From contig JAAZBY010000371.1 of NCBI GenBank assembly GCA_012513595.1, positions 1 to 6,617 of the forward strand: a stretch of 6,617 nucleotides of DNA, given 5' to 3'. Positions 1 through 6,420 of the stretch are shown in pieces (position 1 is the first letter of the stretch; each line of letters opens with the position of its first letter). The notes beneath the pieces are model-generated. The model searched no databases, was not told the origin of the DNA, and saw only the letters and a program-made list of their open reading frames with translations. This stretch comes from Chloroflexota bacterium. GTDB lineage: Bacteria > Chloroflexota > Anaerolineae > UBA1429. The translations under genes were made by a program, and so were the position numbers.

Positions 1-186
1 TGGGGCGACGGTGGGCGCGTCGGTTGGCGCGGTAGTGGGTGCAACGGCGACGCTGGCAGGCTCTTTTTCCTGCTTATCTGGCAGAAGGGAGCCAATGAAG
101 ACGCACAGCACGAGCGCTCCGATGACTGCGAGCAGGATTACGCCAATGCGCCGCCTCCTTGCGGGTTGCGGCAAACCAGCAGACAT
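1..186 (-). CDS. Membrane-anchored protein with Thr/Ala/Pro-rich stalk (partial, C-terminus beyond left edge)
   Basis: An open minus-strand frame runs from an ATG at 186 to base 1 without a stop, giving the first 62 residues of a longer protein. Residues 10-13 are RRRR, followed by a hydrophobic segment at about 14-35 (IGVILLAVIGALVLCVFIGS). This is a typical signal anchor or single transmembrane helix with the basic end inside the cell. From about 37 it becomes charged, then rich in Ala, Thr and Pro (about 43-62), like a flexible extracytoplasmic linker in front of a folded domain that is not in the window. Cys28 is preceded by LVL, which is a poor lipobox because position -1 is Leu, so a lipoprotein is less likely. 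The start is supported by an AAGGGGG ribosome-binding site at 194-200, 7 bases upstream, and by an extended -10 promoter at 233-241. The function cannot be named because the informative domain is missing. Confidence 0.75.
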   Translation of the reverse strand, partial: MSAGLPQPARRRRIGVILLAVIGALVLCVFIGSLLPDKQEKEPASVAVAPTTAPTDAPTVAP

Positions 187-232
187 TGGCCGGCCCCCTT
201 CGCAAAACGCACCTCCCATCGCGGCTCGCCGT

Positions 233-241
233 ACTATACCA
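233..241 (-). promoter_or_regulatory. Extended -10 promoter for the left-edge membrane protein gene
   Basis: On the minus strand the sequence reads TGG-TATAGT (233-241), an extended -10 element (TGn plus TATAGT, one mismatch from TATAAT). No good -35 hexamer lies 17 bases upstream, which is usual for extended -10 promoters. Transcription would start near 226, leaving a leader of about 40 bases that contains the AAGGGGG ribosome-binding site. Confidence 0.5.
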
Positions 242-340
242 CACTTCGACTCTCCCTGCTTGGCCTAGGAACGACTTACGCACCCATGTGAGAGAGGTAC
301 ACTTGGAAGTCCTGTGTGGCATGCTGCGCGTGTAAGGCAT

Positions 341-459
341 GGCTCCGGCTCCGCTAGAATGGCCCGGAGCCTGGCCCTGGCCCAGGTGCGTGAGCACTTG
401 GGCACGCGGGGCATAACAGAACCCGCGCTCAGGTGCAGATACCTGGGCGCGGGCTTTTT
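341..459 (+). ncRNA. Candidate small structured RNA ending at an intrinsic terminator
   Basis: This stretch contains three ordered inverted repeats and no credible reading frame. An 8-base repeat (341-348 with 364-371, 15-base loop) comes first. A 10-bp stem (380-389 with 394-403, one G-U pair) is closed by the loop GTGA, a GNRA tetraloop. Last is the terminator hairpin at 422-453 with its T run. The segment CGCGGG at 405-410 could alternatively pair with 422-427, which is the left arm of the terminator, an antiterminator-like arrangement. A TAGAAT at 354-359 could act as a -10 (start near 366, RNA of about 95 bases), but its -35 region is poor. No plus-strand gene follows closely, so a riboswitch leader is unlikely and a stand-alone RNA is the better guess. 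It matches no RNA family I recognise. Confidence 0.3.
422..459 (+). terminator. Strong rho-independent terminator, plus strand
   Basis: The arms 422-434 and 441-453 pair over 13 bp (12 Watson-Crick, one T-G) around a 6-base loop, and are followed by C and five T (455-459). This is a textbook intrinsic terminator for plus-strand transcripts. Read on the minus strand, the stem is followed only by TTCTGTTAT, so it could give weak termination of the tRNA transcript from the other side. No recognised plus-strand gene lies upstream of it. Confidence 0.85.
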
Positions 460-552
460 GCTGTGTGTCAGACTGCCTGAAAGCCTTACGCTATCTGAGA
501 CACTATGGGCCGACACCACAACCTGTTGCAGCAGGCCCAGTGACACGCTAAG

Positions 553-625
553 AGCGGGTGATGGGATTCGAACCCACGACATTCTGCTTGGGAAGCAGAC
601 GCTCTGCCAACTGAGCTACACCCGC
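553..625 (-). tRNA. tRNA-Gly (anticodon CCC)
   Basis: The minus strand folds into a complete cloverleaf. The 7-bp acceptor stem pairs 619-625 with 554-560, with discriminator base T at 553. The D arm contains GCTCAGTTGGCAGAGC. The anticodon stem pairs 595-599 with 583-587 around the loop TTCCCAA, with anticodon CCC at 590-592 reading the GGG glycine codon. The T arm contains GGTTCGAATCC. The next three bases on the minus strand are CTT, so the 3' CCA is not encoded and must be added by the CCA-adding enzyme. The gene has a near-consensus promoter about 12 bases upstream. The antisense reading frame that passes through it (with the residues GIRTHD) is the familiar spurious product of tRNA genes. 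Confidence 0.97.
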
Positions 626-627
626 CT

Positions 628-660
628 ATTGCCGCCAGTATACGGCGCACGGGCGGCAAT
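628..660. repeat. Perfect 9-base inverted repeat around the tRNA -10 element
   Basis: ATTGCCGCC at 628-636 is the exact reverse complement of GGCGGCAAT at 652-660, with 15 bases between. The arms flank the tRNA -10 (637-642), and the right arm touches the last base of the -35. It could be an operator, a cruciform, or chance. The left arm lies at about the transcription start. Confidence 0.6.
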
Positions 661-665
661 GTCAA
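637..665 (-). promoter_or_regulatory. Promoter of tRNA-Gly (TTGACA-N17-TATACT)
   Basis: On the minus strand a perfect -35 TTGACA (660-665) and a -10 TATACT (637-642) are separated by exactly 17 bases. The predicted start is near 630, only about 5 bases before the mature tRNA 5' end at 625, as expected for a monocistronic tRNA gene with a very short 5' leader. The -10 sits inside the loop of a 9-base inverted repeat. Confidence 0.85.
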
Positions 666-666
666 A

Positions 667-678
667 TGCGCGCGCGCG
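667..678. other. Alternating purine-pyrimidine tract (TGCGCGCGCGCG)
   Basis: Twelve bases alternate strictly between purine and pyrimidine, nearly all CG, directly upstream of the tRNA -35 element. Such tracts can adopt left-handed Z-DNA under negative supercoiling. In a GC-rich genome, chance is also a fair explanation. Confidence 0.4.
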
Positions 679-751
679 GTTCTGTCCTGCCAGGCGCTCC
701 TGGCCTGGTGAGAGAGGCCACCGCCGCGCCGGTCCCAGTTCTTGACAGATA

Positions 752-760
752 TGCTATAAT
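752..760 (+). promoter_or_regulatory. Extended -10 promoter P1 upstream of hsp20
   Basis: TGC-TATAAT (752-760) is a perfect extended -10 element. A perfect TTGACA lies at 742-747 but only 7 bases upstream of the TATAAT, far too close to act as its -35, and no -10 lies 16-18 bases downstream of it. Transcription would start near 767, giving about 240 untranslated bases before the hsp20 start. No terminator is visible between P1 and hsp20. Confidence 0.55.
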
Positions 761-767
761 AACAGCG

Positions 768-940
768 ATCGCGCGTGCCTCAAGGCCCGGCGGGGGATGC
801 CGTCTGTGGGCGTCCCTCGTTTGTTGCCCGGGCATCGGGCGGTCCTGTACCGCCGAGTGGCGCGGCGCTCGCTGTGCGCCGCGGGGTGGCCCTGCGTGAA
901 GCGGATTCCGGTGGGCACCTGCCTTTGAAGGCCCTGCGCG
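768..940 (+). ncRNA. Candidate structured RNA or hsp20 leader between P1 and P2
   Basis: There is no credible gene here. The two ends are complementary. Bases 770-774 pair with 936-940, 777-780 with 929-932, 781-783 with 925-927, and 784-786 with 921-923, with single-base bulges at 924 and 928 and a small mismatch around 775-776. Inside lie a 6-bp stem (838-843 with 849-854), an 8-bp stem (861-868 with 876-883) and a possible 6-bp pairing of 796-801 with 831-836. A closed rod of about 175 bases starting just after a strong promoter resembles 6S RNA in general shape, but no conserved 6S sequence was recognised. It could equally be the long 5' leader of hsp20-lon. High GC content makes accidental hairpins likely. 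The SRP RNA domain IV motif (GGAA and AGCA loop) is absent. Confidence 0.3.
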
Positions 941-953
941 GATGTGGTAGAAT
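925..953 (+). promoter_or_regulatory. Promoter P2 of the hsp20-lon operon (TTGAAG-N17-TAGAAT)
   Basis: A -35 TTGAAG (925-930) and a -10 TAGAAT (948-953) are 17 bases apart, with TGG just before the -10 (an extended -10). The start would be near 960, about 45 bases before the hsp20 start. The -35 overlaps the right arm of the long-range pairing from the P1 leader. No CIRCE element (the HrcA operator) is seen near it, so heat-shock control through HrcA is not supported. Confidence 0.7.
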
Positions 954-1004
954 GTAGTATCATCGGTGCGTGCTGGCTTTCTGCTGTCGAGAGGAACAGA
1001 ACGA

Positions 1005-1448
1005 ATGACGAGTAGGAGTATGGACGCGGGTGCCCTGCAGGACGATGATCTGCTCGCGCGCGCAGGGAGCACGGATCCCGAGGCGACCTCTCGCGACTGG
1101 CTCATTGCGCCGCAGCGGCGCGTCTGGCGCCCGCCCACCGACGTATATGAGACAGATGGCCGCGTCGTCGTCAAAGTTGAGGTCGCGGGCATGCGCGACG
1201 ACGACTTTGCCATCTCTTTTGCGGATCGCCGCCTGGTGATTGCCGGGCGACGGCGAGACCCCGTGGGCAAGCTCATCTACCAGAACATGGAGATTCGCTA
1301 CGGCGATTTTCGCACCGAAGTGCGGGTGGGCTGGGCCCTTGATGAGGCCGCCATTGAGGCGACCTACGAAGGCGGCTTTCTGTACGTCTATCTGCCCAAG
1401 CAGGCCCGCCAACACCGCATCCCGGTGGTCTCTTCGAACGATCAATAA
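1005..1448 (+). CDS. Hsp20/alpha-crystallin family small heat-shock protein
   Basis: This is an ATP-independent holdase of 147 residues that binds unfolding cytoplasmic proteins and keeps them available for refolding or degradation. A short polar N-terminal arm (1-40) precedes the alpha-crystallin domain (about 41-132, from [10 protein letters not shown] to YLPK). The domain ends with the family signature around [14 protein letters not shown] (119-132), corresponding to the A-x-x-x-G-x-L motif. The C-terminal tail carries Ile-Pro-Val (139-141), the I-x-I/V motif that docks on a neighbouring subunit during oligomer assembly. The ATG at 1005 is chosen because GAGAGGAA (989-996) lies 8 bases upstream. 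A GTG at 966 would add 13 residues and start almost at the P2 transcription start, and the ATG at 1020 has its AGGAG only one base away. The gene is 52 bases upstream of lon and is probably cotranscribed with it. Confidence 0.95.
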   Translation: MTSRSMDAGALQDDDLLARAGSTDPEATSRDWLIAPQRRVWRPPTDVYETDGRVVVKVEVAGMRDDDFAISFADRRLVIAGRRRDPVGKLIYQNMEIRYGDFRTEVRVGWALDEAAIEATYEGGFLYVYLPKQARQHRIPVVSSNDQ

Positions 1449-1449
1449 C

Positions 1450-1480
1450 CCTGCCAGCTCGCGCCGCGCGGGCGGGCAGG
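1450..1480 (+). other. GC-rich hairpin between hsp20 and lon
   Basis: CCTGCC (1450-1455) pairs with GGCAGG (1475-1480), and the GC-rich interior can extend the fold. No T run follows, so it is not a normal intrinsic terminator. It may stabilise the upstream hsp20 message or reduce read-through slightly, letting the two genes be expressed at different levels. Confidence 0.4.
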
Positions 1481-1500
1481 TTACAGTCAGTGGAGCAACT

Positions 1501-4014
1501 ATGGATAGGGACGAAGTGGACGTAACCAACCAAGTGGACGCGGAGACCCCCGCCCCCAAGGCGGAGGGGTCTTCCGACCTGCCTGCGGAGCTGCCGGTTC
1601 TGCCGCTCAAGAACACGGTGGTCTTTCCGCTGACCGTCCTCCCGCTACTGGTGCAGAAGCCGCGTTCGGTGCGCCTGGTGGATGACGCCGTCGTGGCAGA
1701 CAAAATGGTAGCCCTCGTGGCCCTGCGCGATCCGGAAGTCGAAGAGCCGGGGCCGGAGGATCTGTACGATATCGGTACGGTGGCGGTGATCCACCGCCTG
1801 GCCCGTGCAGCTGATGGCACTCTCCACATCATCGTGCAAGGGCTGGAGCGGATTCGGCTCACCGGTTTTACGCAGCGGGATCCCTACATGCGCGCCACCA
1901 TCGCGCCGGCTCCGGAAACGGTGGAAGAGTCGGTCGAGTTGGAGGCGCTGCAGCGCAGCACCCTGGAGCTGTTCCGCAAGCTCGTCAGCCTGGCGGCCTA
2001 CCTGCCCGAGGAAATGGTCGCCGGCGCGCTGCAGACCGAGGATCCCAAGCAGCTGGCCTACGTGGTGGCCACCTCGACGCGCATGGACATGATGGTCCGC
2101 CAGGAGATCCTCGCGCTCGACAACGTCACGGACAAGCTGCGTCGGCTGATGGGTGTGCTCAGCAGGGAGGTGGAGGTCCTGGAGCTGGGCAAAAAGATCC
2201 AGACCGATGCACAGTCGGGCATGGAGAAGGTGCAGCGCGAGTACTACTTGCGTGAGCAGCTCAAGGCGATCCAGCGCGAGCTGGGCGAGGAGGATGAACA
2301 GGCCGTCGAGGCCCGCGAGTTGGCCGCCAAGATCGAGGCGGCCGGGATGCCCGAAGAGGCCCGCAAGGAGGCCCAGCGCGAACTGGACCGTCTGACCAAG
2401 CTTCCTGCTGCTTCGGCCGAGTACGGTGTCATCCGCACCTACCTCAACTGGCTGGTCGATCTGCCCTGGCAGAAGCTAACCCCCGACAAGCTGGACATGG
2501 CGGAGGCGCGGTGCATTCTCGACGAGGACCACTATGACCTGGAGCGCATCAAAGACCGCATCATCGAGTATCTGGCGGTACGCAAGCTGCGCCAGGATCG
2601 GGCGTCCGAGCGGGAAGAGGGAGAGGCCGAGTCCGGCGACTACATTCGGCGCGAACGCGAGGGCGTGATCCTCTGCTTCGTGGGGCCTCCTGGCGTGGGC
2701 AAGACGTCTCTGGGCCGCTCGATTGCGCGGGCCACGGGGCGCGAGTTCATCCGGCAGTCTCTGGGCGGCATGCGCGACGAGGCCGAGATCCGCGGGCACC
2801 GGCGTACCTACATCGGCGCCATGCCCGGGCGGATCATCCAGGCCATCCGCCGCGCCGGGACGCGCAACCCGGTGTTCATGCTCGACGAGGTGGACAAGCT
2901 GGGCAGCGACTTCCGCGGCGACCCGGCTGCGGCGCTGCTCGAGGTGCTTGATCCGGAGCAGAACCGCGAGTTCCGCGATCACTACCTCGACGTGCCCTTT
3001 GACCTGTCTCAGGTGATGTTCATCGCTACGGCCAACATGCTGGACACTGTCCCTGCCCCACTGCGCGACCGAATGGAGATTCTGCAGCTCTCGGGATACA
3101 CCGAAGAGGAAAAGCTGCACATTGCGCGGTCGTACCTGGTGGGCAGGCAGATTCGCGAGAACGGTCTCCACAACGGCGAGATCGTTTTCGAGGATGATGC
3201 CCTCCGCGAGATCATCCGTCAGTACACGCGCGAGGCAGGTGTCCGCGAGCTCGAGCGCCAGATCGGCAACGTCTGCCGCAAGGTGGCGGCCAAGGTGGCC
3301 GAAGATGCCGAGACGGAGCCGACCGTCGTGGAGGCCGGGGCTGTGAACGGTTACCTGGGCAAGCCGACCTACTTTTTCGAGGCCGCCGAGCGTACCCAGA
3401 TACCGGGCGTGGCCACCGGCCTGGCCTGGACGGCGGCTGGCGGGGACATCCTCTTCATCGAGGCCACCAAGATGCGCGGCAACAAGGGCTTCACCGTCAC
3501 GGGCCAGCTCGGCGAGGTAATGCGCGAATCGGCGCAGGCCGCGCTGAGCTACGTGCGCTCCAATGCCAAGGAGCTGGGCATTGACGAAGACTCCTTTGCC
3601 AAGCTGGACATTCACCTCCATGTGCCGGCCGGCGCCATTCCGAAGGATGGGCCTTCGGCGGGCGTGGCCATGGCCACCGCGCTGGCGTCTTTGCTGCGCG
3701 ATCAGCCGATCGACGGGCAGGTCGGCATGACAGGCGAGATCACCCTGCGCGGACAGGTGCTGCCCGTGGGCGGGATCAAAGAGAAAGTGCTGGCAGCCCA
3801 CCGTGCCGGCCTCAAGACGGTCTGCCTGCCGGGCCGCAACGTCAAAGATCTAGACGAACTACCAGAAGACGTACGCCAGGAAATGCGCTTCGTGCTTGCC
3901 GACCGAGTCGAGCAGGTATTCGAGGTCGCGTTTGGCGAATGGGAAGGAACATCAAGTGTCACGACCGCGAAGGAGAACCCCATCGAGCAACCGGATGGAA
4001 TGGCATCGGGTTGA
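1501..4014 (+). CDS. lon: ATP-dependent Lon protease (LonA type)
   Basis: This is a cytoplasmic homohexameric AAA+ serine protease of 837 residues that unfolds and degrades misfolded and regulatory proteins. The N-terminal substrate-binding domain opens with [13 protein letters not shown] (31-43). A charged coiled-coil/helical region follows (about 230-325, ending DLPW). The ATPase has Walker A GPPGVGKT (395-402), Walker B LDE (461-463) and the sensor-1 region ATAN (509-512). The protease domain (about 621-815) has catalytic Ser719 in PKDGPSAG and Lys762 in GGIKEK, 43 residues apart as in E. coli Lon (Ser679/Lys722). The protein is somewhat longer than E. coli Lon (784) because of an acidic N-terminal extension, an insert of about 19 charged residues before Walker A (about 365-385) and a polar C-terminal tail. 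The ATG at 1501 has GGAG (1492-1495) 5 bases upstream. The frame stays open upstream to 1240, but that part overlaps hsp20 and is not Lon-like. The end overlaps the next gene. Confidence 0.98.
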   Translation: MDRDEVDVTNQVDAETPAPKAEGSSDLPAELPVLPLKNTVVFPLTVLPLLVQKPRSVRLVDDAVVADKMVALVALRDPEVEEPGPEDLYDIGTVAVIHRLARAADGTLHIIVQGLERIRLTGFTQRDPYMRATIAPAPETVEESVELEALQRSTLELFRKLVSLAAYLPEEMVAGALQTEDPKQLAYVVATSTRMDMMVRQEILALDNVTDKLRRLMGVLSREVEVLELGKKIQTDAQSGMEKVQREYYLREQLKAIQRELGEEDEQAVEARELAAKIEAAGMPEEARKEAQRELDRLTKLPAASAEYGVIRTYLNWLVDLPWQKLTPDKLDMAEARCILDEDHYDLERIKDRIIEYLAVRKLRQDRASEREEGEAESGDYIRREREGVILCFVGPPGVGKTSLGRSIARATGREFIRQSLGGMRDEAEIRGHRRTYIGAMPGRIIQAIRRAGTRNPVFMLDEVDKLGSDFRGDPAAALLEVLDPEQNREFRDHYLDVPFDLSQVMFIATANMLDTVPAPLRDRMEILQLSGYTEEEKLHIARSYLVGRQIRENGLHNGEIVFEDDALREIIRQYTREAGVRELERQIGNVCRKVAAKVAEDAETEPTVVEAGAVNGYLGKPTYFFEAAERTQIPGVATGLAWTAAGGDILFIEATKMRGNKGFTVTGQLGEVMRESAQAALSYVRSNAKELGIDEDSFAKLDIHLHVPAGAIPKDGPSAGVAMATALASLLRDQPIDGQVGMTGEITLRGQVLPVGGIKEKVLAAHRAGLKTVCLPGRNVKDLDELPEDVRQEMRFVLADRVEQVFEVAFGEWEGTSSVTTAKENPIEQPDGMASG
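3944..3958 (+). promoter_or_regulatory. Ribosome-binding site and alternative GTG start for the PHP gene
   Basis: AAGGA (3944-3948) stands 7 bases before an in-frame GTG (3956-3958), inside the end of lon. This is a better initiation signal than that of the ATG at 3995, whose nearest purine-rich site (AAGGAG, 3970-3975) is 19 bases away. Use of the GTG would add 13 mostly Arg/Ser/Pro residues and lengthen the overlap with lon to 59 bases. Confidence 0.45.
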
Positions 4015-5830
4015 TCTCCACATCCATACTCCGGGTTCCAAAGACTACCAAGATAGCCATGCCACCTATCTCGACATTCTGAAGAAGGCAGAGGCGGAAG
4101 GCCTCGACATTATCGCCTTCACCGATCACAACACCATGGCCGGCTACGCGGCCATGCTGCGCGAAATCCAAGATCTTGAGCGCTGGGAGCAGAACGGGCG
4201 GCTGCTGCCGGCCGAACGCGACAGACTGGCCGAGTACCGGCGGCTGCGCGAGTCTATCCTGGTCCTGCCAGGGTTTGAGTTCACCGCCACGTTTGGGTTT
4301 CACATTCTGGCCATTTTCGACCCACAGACCCCCGTGCGGGCTATCGAACACGTCCTGCTGAGCCTGGACGTGCCGGTGGGCTCTCTGGAACGGGGCGACA
4401 TGGAAGTGGGCGCCACCACCGACGTCATCACGGCCTATCGGGTAATGGCGGAGGCTGGCGCCCTGGTGATAGCGGCGCACGCCAACTCTTCCAGTGGCGT
4501 GGCCATGATTGGCCTCGGCTTCGGCGGGCAGACGCGCATTGCGTATACTCAGGATGCCAACCTGCACGCCCTGGAAGTCACCGATCTCGAGGTGAAGCGT
4601 CGGCGCACCACGGCCTCCTTTTTCTCCGGCTCCAAGCCGGAATACCCGCGCCGTATGCACTGCATTCAGGGGTCCGACGCCCACCGCGTTCAGGGGCAGC
4701 CCGGCAATCGCCAGAACCTGGGCGTCGGTGAACGGGCCACCGAGGTGCTGCTCCCCGAGGTCAGCTTCAAGGCCCTCAAGGAGCTATTCCTCACCAACGA
4801 CTTTCAGCGCACGCGCCCCTACCGCCGCCAGGCCGAGCCCGTGGACTTTGTGGAAGAGGCCCGCAAAGAGGGCCCTAGCCTGGTGCTCAGCTTTCATGAG
4901 CAGATGACCCGCCAGGGAGGCCGGCTGCACGCCATCATGCGCGACGTGGTGGCCTTTGCCAACGGCAACGGCGGGACGGTCTATGTCGGCGTCTCGGCCA
5001 ACCTGAAGGCGGAGCCCAAGGGTGTGCCCACTCCTGAGGAGAGCATGGCCGAGCTGCGCAAGGAGATCGAGCGCCAGGTCACGCCGCCCCTCGAGGTGGG
5101 CATGACAGTGCTCAAGAGCCGCGGCGTAGATGTCATCCGCATGGACGTGCCCAGGGGGATCGACGCGCCCTATGCCCTGGAGGGGAGCAAGATCTATCTG
5201 CGCAACGAGGCGGAGACCGACCTGGCCATGCGCGACGAGCTGGTGGACCTGATCCGTCGCGTGGTGCTGGCCGGGGAGTCCGCCCCGGTGGCGGCCTCTG
5301 GGACTGCGCCGGCGCAGGCCCGCCGGCAGCCCGCCGGGCGCCAGCAGGTGCGCGCTCAACCACAAGAGCGGGCCCGGGTCGCCTCACCGGCCGCCGCCCA
5401 GCCGACGTCCCCGGTCGAGCCCGTTGCCGAAGAGCAGCCCGCCGTGAGCCCGGTGCACACCGGGCGCAAGGGCGAGGCCGTGCAGGGCCCGCGCACCGGC
5501 GTCGAGATCGTGGCCTCGGAGGACCGCAACGGGGTAATGTACCATACCATGCGCGACCTCCGCGACGGGTCCGAGGTGCACAACGTCACGCGCCAGTCCG
5601 CTCGGCGGCTGTGGCGCTATGCCATTGCCCTAAAGGAAAAGAACGCCTTCCAGCCTGACAAGGTGAACTGGGTCGACGGTTACGGGCTGTGGCACAGGTA
5701 CCTGAGGGCCGGCAAGCCGCACTATGACCTCGTGCGCAAGGATGACTCTGGCGACGTGCACATCTACTATGGCGTGTCGGACGAGGGGATTGACGGCCCC
5801 TGGCGGACCGTCGTGGGCCTCGAGGATTGA
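3995..5830 (+). CDS. PHP domain - AlbA_2 (Schlafen-type) domain protein with unrecognised conserved-looking C-terminal domain
   Basis: This 611-residue protein has three parts. Residues 1 to about 275 form a PHP phosphoesterase domain with the full set of likely metal ligands: HIH (9-11), TDH (43-45), Glu95 in PGFEF, His103, His162 in AAHAN, and SDAH (Asp228, His230). This layout is that of the TrpH/YciV-type phosphoesterases and nucleases. Residues about 294-425 resemble the AlbA_2/Schlafen domain, with [17 protein letters not shown] (317-333) as its core. A Pro/Ala/Gln/Arg-rich linker (about 426-500) leads to a compact C-terminal domain (501-611) that is rich in aromatic and basic residues. 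This third domain includes [21 protein letters not shown] and [13 protein letters not shown], and I cannot assign it to a characterised family. A role in nucleic-acid processing is inference; the substrate is unknown. The ATG at 3995 puts the first PHP strand at the start, as in other PHP proteins. A GTG at 3956 has the better ribosome-binding site and remains possible. The gene overlaps lon and lies 27 bases before the GNAT gene. Confidence 0.9.
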   Translation: MEWHRVDLHIHTPGSKDYQDSHATYLDILKKAEAEGLDIIAFTDHNTMAGYAAMLREIQDLERWEQNGRLLPAERDRLAEYRRLRESILVLPGFEFTATFGFHILAIFDPQTPVRAIEHVLLSLDVPVGSLERGDMEVGATTDVITAYRVMAEAGALVIAAHANSSSGVAMIGLGFGGQTRIAYTQDANLHALEVTDLEVKRRRTTASFFSGSKPEYPRRMHCIQGSDAHRVQGQPGNRQNLGVGERATEVLLPEVSFKALKELFLTNDFQRTRPYRRQAEPVDFVEEARKEGPSLVLSFHEQMTRQGGRLHAIMRDVVAFANGNGGTVYVGVSANLKAEPKGVPTPEESMAELRKEIERQVTPPLEVGMTVLKSRGVDVIRMDVPRGIDAPYALEGSKIYLRNEAETDLAMRDELVDLIRRVVLAGESAPVAASGTAPAQARRQPAGRQQVRAQPQERARVASPAAAQPTSPVEPVAEEQPAVSPVHTGRKGEAVQGPRTGVEIVASEDRNGVMYHTMRDLRDGSEVHNVTRQSARRLWRYAIALKEKNAFQPDKVNWVDGYGLWHRYLRAGKPHYDLVRKDDSGDVHIYYGVSDEGIDGPWRTVVGLED

Positions 5831-5857
5831 CAGCCTGGGCGGGACGGGGCAGCGGCT

Positions 5858-6274
5858 GTGCGCCTTCGTGAGTTCACCATGGCAGACTATGACGCGGTGT
5901 TGGCCCTCTGGCAGAGCGCCGGGCCCGGCGTATCGATCCGTCCTTCCGACCGCCGCGAGGAGATCGCCAAGAAACTCACGCGTGACCCGGATCTCTTCCT
6001 GGTGGCCGAATGCGGCGGAAGGCTGGTCGGGGCCCTGATGGGCGCCTGGGACGGGCGGCGGGGCTGGCTGCACCATCTGGCCGTCGATGAGAGCGTGCGC
6101 CGGCAGGGCATCGGCGCGGCTCTGGTTCAGGAGGTGGAGGGCCGCCTCCGCGCCAGGGGCTGCCTGAAGGTGAACCTCCTGGTGTACTCGGCCAACCAAG
6201 GGGCGCGGGAGTTCTACCGGAGCCTCGGGTATGACGAGATGACGCCGATCATGGCGATGGGCAAGGAGCTATAG
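5858..6274 (+). CDS. GNAT family N-acetyltransferase, YpeA-like
   Basis: This 138-residue acetyl-CoA-dependent acyltransferase consists of a single GNAT fold and is probably cytoplasmic. The opening strand is [18 protein letters not shown]. The acetyl-CoA pyrophosphate-binding motif A is at about 71-90 with RRQGIG at 81-86 (the Q/R-x-x-G-x-G/A signature), and motif B ends in FYRSLGY (119-125). The run [18 protein letters not shown] (45-62), followed by WDGRRG, matches the layout I recall for E. coli YpeA, and the length is also similar. The substrate is unknown. The GTG at 5858 is preferred to the ATG at 5879 because the later start would remove most of the first beta strand. The ribosome-binding site is weak (a GGGGC run at 5846-5850), so translation may be coupled to the PHP gene ending at 5830. 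Confidence 0.92.
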   Translation: MRLREFTMADYDAVLALWQSAGPGVSIRPSDRREEIAKKLTRDPDLFLVAECGGRLVGALMGAWDGRRGWLHHLAVDESVRRQGIGAALVQEVEGRLRARGCLKVNLLVYSANQGAREFYRSLGYDEMTPIMAMGKEL

Positions 6275-6287
6275 ACCTTGCCCAGAT

Positions 6288-6306
6288 CCGCCCGCCCTGC
6301 GGGCGG
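6288..6306 (+). other. Perfect 8-bp hairpin just after the GNAT gene
   Basis: CCGCCCGC (6288-6295) and GCGGGCGG (6299-6306) pair perfectly around a 3-base loop, 13 bases after the stop codon. No T run follows, so it does not qualify as an intrinsic terminator. It may block 3' exonucleases or assist factor-dependent termination. Confidence 0.5.
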
Positions 6307-6360
6307 CCCAGCCGTGGCGAGCACGAGAGCAGCGGGCCGGGGTGTACCGTTGGACTGCGC

Positions 6361-6380
6361 GGGCCACCCTGGCCCGTTTT
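6361..6380 (+). terminator. Weak candidate intrinsic terminator before rnz
   Basis: GGGCCA (6361-6366) pairs with TGGCCC (6370-6375) around CCC, followed by G and four T (6377-6380). The stem is short but GC-rich, and the T run is short. A competing 9-bp pairing, 6358-6366 with 6380-6388, uses the same left arm. This could end the hsp20-lon-PHP-GNAT transcript or partly attenuate rnz. Confidence 0.4.
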
Positions 6381-6420
6381 GGCCCGCGGCGCCGCGCATG
6401 CAGAGAGGATAGCACGTGCG

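Noticed and set aside
314..745. Plus-strand open frame of 143 codons across the tRNA region
   Set aside because: It crosses the tRNA-Gly gene antisense and contains the typical spurious GIRTHD string; no ribosome-binding site or domain is seen.
768..940. Bacterial SRP (4.5S) RNA
   Set aside because: The hallmark domain IV loop with GGAA and AGCA is absent.
742..1004. HrcA/CIRCE heat-shock operator upstream of hsp20
   Set aside because: The conserved inverted repeat (TTAGCACTC with GAGTGCTAA, 9-base gap) is not present.
1240..1500. N-terminal extension of Lon by 87 codons
   Set aside because: The extension overlaps hsp20 in another frame, has no family resemblance and lacks a start signal. 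The ATG at 1501 has a good ribosome-binding site and precedes the known Lon N-terminus.
960..1862. Minus-strand open frame of 300 codons opposite hsp20 and the start of lon
   Set aside because: It is covered by two well-supported plus-strand genes and their promoter, and its low-complexity Ser/Arg/Thr product has no recognisable domain.
2476..3801. Long minus-strand open frame of 441 codons
   Set aside because: It lies entirely inside lon. Long antisense frames are expected in GC-rich genes with strong third-position bias, and the product resembles no family.
6288..6306. Intrinsic terminator after the GNAT gene
   Set aside because: The hairpin is perfect but is followed by C/G-rich sequence without a T run.
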